A stretch of 64,000 nt of DNA from Helichrysum umbraculigerum (Eukaryota > Streptophyta > Magnoliopsida > Asterales > Asteraceae): assembly GCA_949592205.1 (NCBI GenBank), contig CATIUR010000001.1, forward strand, positions 335,240,250 through 335,304,249, read 5' to 3'. Made by a program: the position numbers and the translations under genes. This document shows, piece after piece, positions 58,661 through 64,000 of this stretch. Under the pieces are notes generated by a model. That model was not told where the DNA came from and ran no database searches. It saw nothing but the letters and a program-made list of their open reading frames with translations. How positions within the stretch are numbered: position 1 is the first letter of the stretch; each line of letters starts with the position of its first letter.

Positions 58661-59087
58661 GAGAAAAGAATTGACTTTCCACATAATTGTCCTGTTGAAT
58701 AAGTAGATGATATTTGTAATTTGGATTAATAGTTATCTCATTAAGATACGTAACTAGGAGGTTATAAGTTACCCATTTTTCAACCAAATTTTTAATTTTT
58801 AATTTTTGTTTTTCTAGAAATAATTATTTTGTAACAATGTTGGTTAATTTAAAAATTTTCTACACTTTTAAATTAAATATTAAATTGTGGAAATTGTTAT
58901 TTAGTTTCATTATATGATGTATTGATAGGCGATCTATATGAGAATTTTTGAGCTTTTAAGAAATGAAAATAAAGGAGTGAATGTTACTTTTAGATGAACT
59001 TTAGTTATGTATGACGTATGTCTTAATTTTCATATTATTAGTGTGCAATATGCCATATTTTTGGAATTTTAATTAACATCATTTGGG

Positions 59088-59338
59088 GATATACTGGGTG
59101 TTGTTTCCTTTGTTGTACGAAAGTACAGACCTGGACTCTGTAAGTATATCTAATGAAAAAGAGCAAAAGAGTTTAATAACTCATGATTTTAAAATGTAGT
59201 CGAATTAAGTTGCTTTGTTGTACTAAGGTACAGACCTGTCACCAATGGTTTGACTAAAAGTTTTATATTGCTAAACCAAAATCAAGTTATGTTGCTTTGT
59301 TGTGTTGAGGCACAGACCTGTCACCTCTGTCTTGATTT
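59088..59338 (+). other. Covarying two-stem RNA motif, three copies (E5)
   Basis: Copy 1 (59088-59150): outer stem GATATACT / AGTATATC, hairpin TGTAC-GAAA-GTACA. Copy 2 (59197-59256): TAGTCGAA / TTTGACTA (one G-T pair), hairpin TGTAC-TAAG-GTACA. Copy 3 (59279-59338): AAATCAAG / CTTGATTT, hairpin TGTGT-TGAG-GCACA with one T-G pair. In all, the left strand before the hairpin ends in CTTTG, a T-G pair closes the hairpin, and GACCTG follows. Copies 2 and 3 have a 13-nt left and 15-nt right internal loop, as in E2 copy 2; copy 1 has the 14-nt right loop of E2 copy 1. Confidence 0.82.
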
Positions 59339-59757
59339 GAAAAATGATTGTTTTTGATTTAAATTTTAAAATATGTAATATTGGCATGTTATTAGTATGA
59401 GAGTATATAGCTAATGGGAGTTTAAGGGAACATCTACGTGAATAATAATAAGTTGAGCTCAATGATTTAAATATAGATTGTTTAAGTGGATAATAATATC
59501 AGTAATCATTGTGAACTATTTGATGTTTTGAGAATAATAACTTTATGTGTAGATTATTTTTGTAATCTCATAGTTTCTTAATGATTGTTTTTAGAATTAA
59601 CAGATTTTTAAATTTAAATGTTTGAGTTGAAAAAGGGTAATGTTGTGTAATTCCTTTATTAGTTATTTAGATTAATGAAGATGACTGTTTTCTTAAGAAT
59701 TTAATTTTTGAATCGATAGTCTACTTGAGGACAAGTAGGATTCAAGTGGGGGATGTT
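59339..59757 (+). other. E5 distal 3' noncoding region with polypurine tract
   Basis: AT-rich sequence homologous to the end of E2 (ATATAGATTGTTTAAGTGGA; CAGTAATCATT). It ends CTTGAGGACAAGTAGGATTC followed by AAGTGGGGGATGTT, the likely polypurine tract. Confidence 0.65.
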
Positions 59758-60279
59758 TGATAAACGCTCAAAAGTACTATATTTAAGTAGTATTTTACCC
59801 CGATTCTTGGATGTTTCTATTGCATTTAATTAAGTTTAGATATTGATTTCGCTCATATTTGCAATTAGATGTGAAAATGGAGCGTTTATGAAGAAAGGAA
59901 CGGAAAACAGTCAATAACCGAGTTAAAGGATGCATATTTGAAGAATAAAGTTGAAGAAAAGATAAAAAGAAGAAAAATGAAGAAAATCGTCTGAAATTGC
60001 AATCCATACACCGTATGGATTTCCATACGCCGTATGGATTGAGGCGGTGGAGGCCCATGTCACGCGGACTTGGGCTGGGCTTATTTCGCATCCATACGCC
60101 ATATGGATTTCCATACGCCGTATGGATGAAAATTCCAGAAATATAAAAACACGAAAAAAACCACAAAAACAGTGTAATCGGCTAGGGTTTCTTTTCAGTC
60201 GACTTTTATTGTTTCTTAGGGTTTCTGTACGAATTTTTTTAGTAGTTTGGAGGTACGGAAGCTCAAGATCGAGGATAAT
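59758..60279 (+). repeat. E5 3' LTR, truncated by E6
   Basis: It matches the first 520-odd bases of the 5' LTR with a handful of substitutions and one 19-bp palindrome unit less, up to GAGGATAAT. E6 begins two bases later. The missing part should lie beyond the window. Confidence 0.9.
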
Positions 60280-60729
60280 TTGTCACACCCCGCCAGACGG
60301 TAATTACAATTACATAGAGTGGTTTGCGGAAGCTTAGTGACGTGGCGGGGGTGCGAGCAGTAAAACAACCAACAGTTACATACATACTCAGAGCATATGA
60401 TTATCGCAGAACGAAATAGATTAAGATGCCATTAGTTAAAGTTTTCCAAATGATTACCACTGGAGAAGTGATAACAGTAATAGTAGTAGTTGAAATCAGT
60501 ATTTCATAAAATACATAATATCAAAAGTAGATTTCATAGGTATGACTGCAATAATTGCAGTTATACAGAGGAAATCCAAGTGTCCCAAAAGTAGTGGCAT
60601 CCTAACAAGTCCAGGGTAGTCCGTCCTGATAATGCATGCAGATCTTACTTACGCTGCTAATTCCCTAAAAAACATAGAGTAAAACGTCAACAAAATTGTT
60701 GAGTGAATTCACAAGTTTGTTTGTTATGT

Positions 60730-60960
60730 AGGAAACACAAGTTAATCATTTAAGAATAACATTTCCAAATAATAGTTGTTCACTTAGTAGGAAACACAAG
60801 TTATTAACAAATAACATTTCCCAAATCAGTTGTAGTTGTAATAGGAAACACAAGTTATTAACCAAATAACATTTCCTAAATCAGTTATCAGTAGGAAACA
60901 CAAGTTAACCTAAATAAAGATTAACATTTCCAAATCAGTGTACGTAGGAAATCCTTTCCT
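60730..60960. repeat. Four-copy AGGAAACACAAGTTA repeat in E6 LTR
   Basis: Copies of AGGAAACACAAGTTA start at about 60730, 60789, 60843 and 60893, spaced 50-60 bp. Each is followed by AACATTTCC, so the unit is about 55 bp and imperfect. A second repeat of GAAATACC/CAGTTTAAG wording follows at about 61315-61450. Confidence 0.8.
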
Positions 60961-62222
60961 AATCAATAGTTTAGTGGGAAATATTTAGACGGTGATCCCT
61001 TGAAAGGTGAGCTAAACCTGTCAAGTAAGGTAACCCGATCTAACCCTATAACCAAACCACGACCCTAATCTGTTGTTGTTGTGCCAAGTAGGACATTTAA
61101 GTATACGCTCCTAAATCCGTAGGAGGGTCGTCACGGCGATAGTACTATCCGTATACTCAGTGGCTAGAGTCACCTAGCTAATGGTTATAGTCTGTAGCCA
61201 TAAGGTCTTTTATGCACTACATCGTTCAGCCTAGATCTGTACCAAGATTCGTTGCCTAAATTCCCAAAATAGTTATGAAATACATTTCATAAAACATAGT
61301 TCAAATAGTTGTGTGAAATACCCTTTCACAAACAGTTCAAGTATGAAGTACCCCTTCATAAACAGTTTAAGCAAATACGTACCGTATTTAATCAGTCACA
61401 ACATGAAATCTCATTTCATCAATAGTTTAAGTAAATACATCAAGTATTCAAACAGTTGTCGCATGCAGTTATACATACGATTTCTATGTTTTCCACCCCG
61501 AGGTTTTAAAACATTAAAACATGTAAAAGGGGTTTGTGAACTCACTGTAAGTGCTCGGATGTGAATGCTAGCGAGATATGGTAATGTAGCCCAAACGTAG
61601 TCAACCTATACACAATATTGTATCAACCATAAGTACATAGTTTACTTATGTTAATAGTTCGTTTGTTTGAAGAAATTATCAATTTCTTAAGTTTGTGCAA
61701 ATCGTTGATGTTTGTTGTTGAATATAATAATATTTTCCAAGTTACGTTTGTTTGTCGAATCATTCGAATGTGTAAGCATATATACATATATACTTATATA
61801 GTTGAATATATATATATATTCTCGCATATATATATTATTGTTCGTTGTTTCGTTCACATATATCTCATATATATATGAACCATTTGTGTATATTGTTTGC
61901 CGTTTAAGTTTCAAAATCACTAGTCTTATTTGTCCCATATAATATATGTCTCGTCCCAAATGTGTTTATATACCAATAGGTTCATTCTACATTCGTAGGT
62001 ATGTATATATATTTATATATATATATGTCCGTTTGTAATTACGTTCCAAATCATTTCTAAATCCCACTCGATAAATGTACGTATTTAATTTTAGCTCCAA
62101 TGGCCCATTTGTTTGTTTATATAACCCGAACCAATTAATTTAAACGTATAATCCATTAATCGTTCGGCCCAATCACGAAGCCCAGTTCACAGCCGGCCCA
62201 GCTCATCAGAACAGCCCAGGCC

Positions 62223-62471
62223 AGCCGTTCGGCTTGGGCCAGCCGTTCGGCTTGGCCAGCCGTTCGGCTTGTCCATAAGCCGTTCGGCTTTGTGCCTCGG
62301 CCCAGTCCAGTTACGTAGTCCATCGTTTGTTTCGGCCTAGTCCACATCGCCCGGTCCATCAAGCATTTTTAATCTGGTCGCACAACCCAGCCCAGTCCGT
62401 AGCCGTTCGGCTTTGGGACCATAGCCGTTCGGCTTGGTCTTAGCCGTTCGGCTTCGATAAGCCGATCGGCT
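62223..62471. repeat. AGCCGTTCGGCT palindrome array in E6 LTR
   Basis: Eight 12-bp words are at 62223, 62241, 62258, 62278, 62401, 62423, 62441 and 62460. The last is AGCCGATCGGCT, a perfect palindrome. Neighbours within a group are 17-22 bp apart, with GGCCCA / TGGGCC words between and around them. The surrounding 300 bp is the GC-richest part of this LTR. Confidence 0.9.
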
Positions 62472-63652
62472 ATTTGCTTCAGGTCGAGCGCTCTGCACCG
62501 TTTTCGCAGTTTAAAACCCGAAATCGCAACATGATTTCGCTAGATTTCGAATGGTACTAGTACTTAGGTGCTTAGCATCTTCAATATACATCGTTATATC
62601 ACTTTTATAACAACTTCTATATATGAAATTTATGGATTCAAGTTTTGGTTTCATAAAACCCATTTCGTGTTCGTCAACAAAATCATCAATCTATCAAGTT
62701 ATGTGTTTAGATTAGGGTGTATCTACATGTTATATAACGAATTTTAAGCATAGAAATCAAAGAGTGAGTGTTTTCCTTACAATGAGAAGCAAATGAAAAT
62801 GAAGGACGATGGAGATGATGATGAGTTTGATGCTCTTGGCCTTGGTGTTCTACTTCCACTTCCTGATGTTGTTACTCTTCTGATCTTGTTAAGTTTTTGT
62901 GAAAAAGAAATGGATTGATGATGATGAATATGGTGTGTGTGTGTTGATGATCAGAAGAAAGAAATGGGGGAGGGAGTATGGTTTTAAAAAAAATCTGTCT
63001 CCTGCATTATTGATGTTAGTAGCCCATTTTTGTGCTGTAAATTTCGAGTACGGGTATAATTATAGCAATATAAAATTTAACATTTTATATTTTTATTTTG
63101 TAGATGCTCTCCTGTTTCGTAGTACATTTTCAGAATAATGAGATTATCATTATTTTTAGTTGTTGTACATTTTTGTACATTTTACTGCGCGCGTCCAAAT
63201 AAGCGCCAAATTTCGGTTGAGTTTCGAATTCATATTTCGAAGTAATGTTCTAAATACTTGAAAACGTACTAGAAAAATAACATTTTTCATATTTTGACCT
63301 TTTAGGTACGTTTTAGAATTGTTTCTGTTCGTTATATAATACGTTTTATGTTAAACGTATAATTGAACCATTTTATCTATATGTTATAGATATATAATTT
63401 CTCGTAATTAATAATCGAATTATTAATTATTTCATATAACCAAATCTGGTTAATTATTTTTGTCGGCTTCGTTTCTACGTTCGTACGTAATTTATAAATA
63501 CTACGTATAATGTAATACTTTTTGTATTATTGCTCTGGGCTCGCTAGACTCATATCACATCATAGGTTTAGTTTAACACAAATGCAGGGAATTAGCGTAA
63601 GAAATGCATGTAATTAAGTATAATTATATACCTAATTTGGAGGAGTGTCACA

Positions 63653-63666
63653 TTCTCCCCCCGTTA
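63653..63666 (-). other. E6 polypurine tract
   Basis: TAACGGGGGGAGAA on the minus strand directly precedes the LTR. Confidence 0.85.
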
Positions 63667-63686
63667 GTGAAATCTCGTCCCGAGAT

Positions 63687-64000
63687 TTAAGTCAAGCCGT
63701 GAGTCTCGGTCACGCTCTCAAATAGGTTGGGGTATTTCTTTCGCATTTCATCCTCTCGTTCCCAGGTAAACTCTGGGCCATGTTTCGAGTTCCAACGAAC
63801 TTTAACCAGTTTGATTCGTTTGTGTCGAAGTTTCTGAGTTTTAGAATCCATAACTTCAACAGGTTCCTCCACAAAGTTAAGTTTTGAGTCAATGAAGACT
63901 TCGTCAGGAGGAAGGATAAGTGTTTCGTCAGAAAAACACTTTTTGAGGTTGCTAACGTGGAAAGTATCGTGTATGCTATTAAGCTCTTGCGGTAGTTTGA
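63687..64000 (-). CDS. pol: E6 pol C-terminus: integrase tail and chromodomain (partial)
   Basis: A minus-strand frame open from the window edge to TAA at 63687-63689. It reads the typical integrase tail (FHVSNLKKCFSDETLILPPD) and a chromodomain-like end (KLVKVRWNSKHGPEFTWERE, then KKYPNLF). It is similar to the ends of E1 and E3 but clearly a different family. The catalytic domains lie outside the window. Confidence 0.9.
   Translation of the reverse strand, partial: KLPQELNSIHDTFHVSNLKKCFSDETLILPPDEVFIDSKLNFVEEPVEVMDSKTQKLRHKRIKLVKVRWNSKHGPEFTWEREDEMRKKYPNLFESVTETHGLT

Larger units (their letters stand above)
52395..60279 (+). mobile_element. E5: non-autonomous Athila-type element without pol
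   Basis: It begins with an LTR of 1554 bp, followed by a tRNA-Asp-type primer site, an unrecognised protein in the gag position, a second promoter-like module, an Athila ORF-1-like protein, the 3' hairpins shared with E2, a purine tract and a 3' LTR cut off by E6 after 522 bp. No protease, RT, RNase H or integrase wording is present anywhere between the LTRs, so replication would need a helper such as an E2 relative. Confidence 0.88.
60281..63652 (-). repeat. E6 3' LTR
   Basis: A 3372-bp LTR. On the minus strand it runs from TGTGACACTCCTCC to CGGGGTGTGACA. It includes a four-copy imperfect repeat (60730-60960), TA-rich microsatellites near 61780-61880 and 62000-62030, and a palindrome array at 62223-62471. 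The short ORFs inside it are not convincing. Confidence 0.88.
60281..64000 (-). mobile_element. E6: minus-strand Tekay-like element, 3' part
   Basis: On the minus strand this is the end of pol, a purine tract and the complete 3' LTR. The rest of the element lies beyond 64000. It inserted into the 3' LTR of E5, and TAATT at 60276-60280 is the expected target duplication. Confidence 0.88.

Noticed and set aside
59088..59338. Hammerhead or other known self-cleaving ribozyme
   Set aside because: The GAAA belongs to a tetraloop. The CUGAUGA core of hammerheads is absent, and I could not fit the conserved residues to other small ribozymes that I know.
62223..62471. CRISPR-like evenly spaced palindromic repeats
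   Set aside because: The units are only 12 bp, the spacers are themselves repetitive, and the context is a plant LTR.
62899..63138. 79-residue ORF in the E6 LTR
   Set aside because: It lies in AT-rich LTR sequence with no homology that I recognise, antisense to the element.

Overview
This is a piece of a plant nuclear genome from a eudicot. The repeat style (Tekay-type Ty3 elements with 2-3.4 kb LTRs, Athila-type elements, Stowaway MITEs) would fit an asterid such as an Asteraceae species, but the species cannot be fixed from the sequence. Genes have spliced exons with GT-AG introns, and no bacterial features are present.

The first 14 kb is the genic part. It holds three conserved genes: a GROWTH-REGULATING FACTOR gene (+, 2159-4678) with QLQ and WRC domains and a miR396 target site; a VPS2.1-type ESCRT-III gene (-, 5284-7427, five exons); and a BREVIS RADIX-like gene (-, 9088-14090, five exons, with a 3.4 kb intron full of MITEs). 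Around them lie a tRNA-derived SINE with target-site duplication (1423-1653), a two-exon fragment of a POLTERGEIST-type PP2C gene bracketed by 24-bp direct repeats (8009-8367), and several MITEs (Mutator-like with 9-bp TSD, Stowaway, foldbacks).

From 16.7 kb to the end the window is a nest of LTR retrotransposons whose order can be read from interrupted copies and 5-bp target duplications. An old minus-strand LTR (B, 16700-17634) is cut by a second one (C, 17635 onward). C is cut by E1 (18182-28247, TSD AATGA) and E2 (28507-38981, TSD ACTCA). A minus-strand Ty3 element (D, gag and LTR remnants) is split by E3 (39824-50926, TSD CTTAC) and its LTR by E5 (52395-60279). E5's 3' LTR is cut by E6 (60281 to window end). 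E1 is a young Tekay-like element with an uninterrupted 1471-residue gag-pol and nearly identical LTRs. E2 is an Athila-lineage element with complete pol domains but three in-frame stops. E3 is a Tekay relative that has lost gag and RT but keeps an integrase region. E5 is a non-autonomous Athila-type element with no pol at all: it carries an unrecognised gag-position protein and an Athila ORF-1-like protein. E6 is a third Tekay-like family.

The most unusual signals are in the noncoding parts of these elements. (1) E2 and E5 share, upstream of the 3' LTR, an array of a roughly 60-nt RNA-like motif: an 8-9 bp outer stem, a 5-bp inner hairpin with a tetraloop, and invariant ACCTG after the hairpin. 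Both stems differ between the five copies yet remain paired, so the structure appears to be under selection. (2) Several LTR families carry arrays of short, family-specific GC-centred words near the promoter. In E2, E5 and E6 these are palindromes with a period of about 17-22 bp, and E5 repeats the whole module in mid-element ahead of its second ORF. (3) E1 and E3 have an extra small helical ORF between the primer-binding site and gag-pol.
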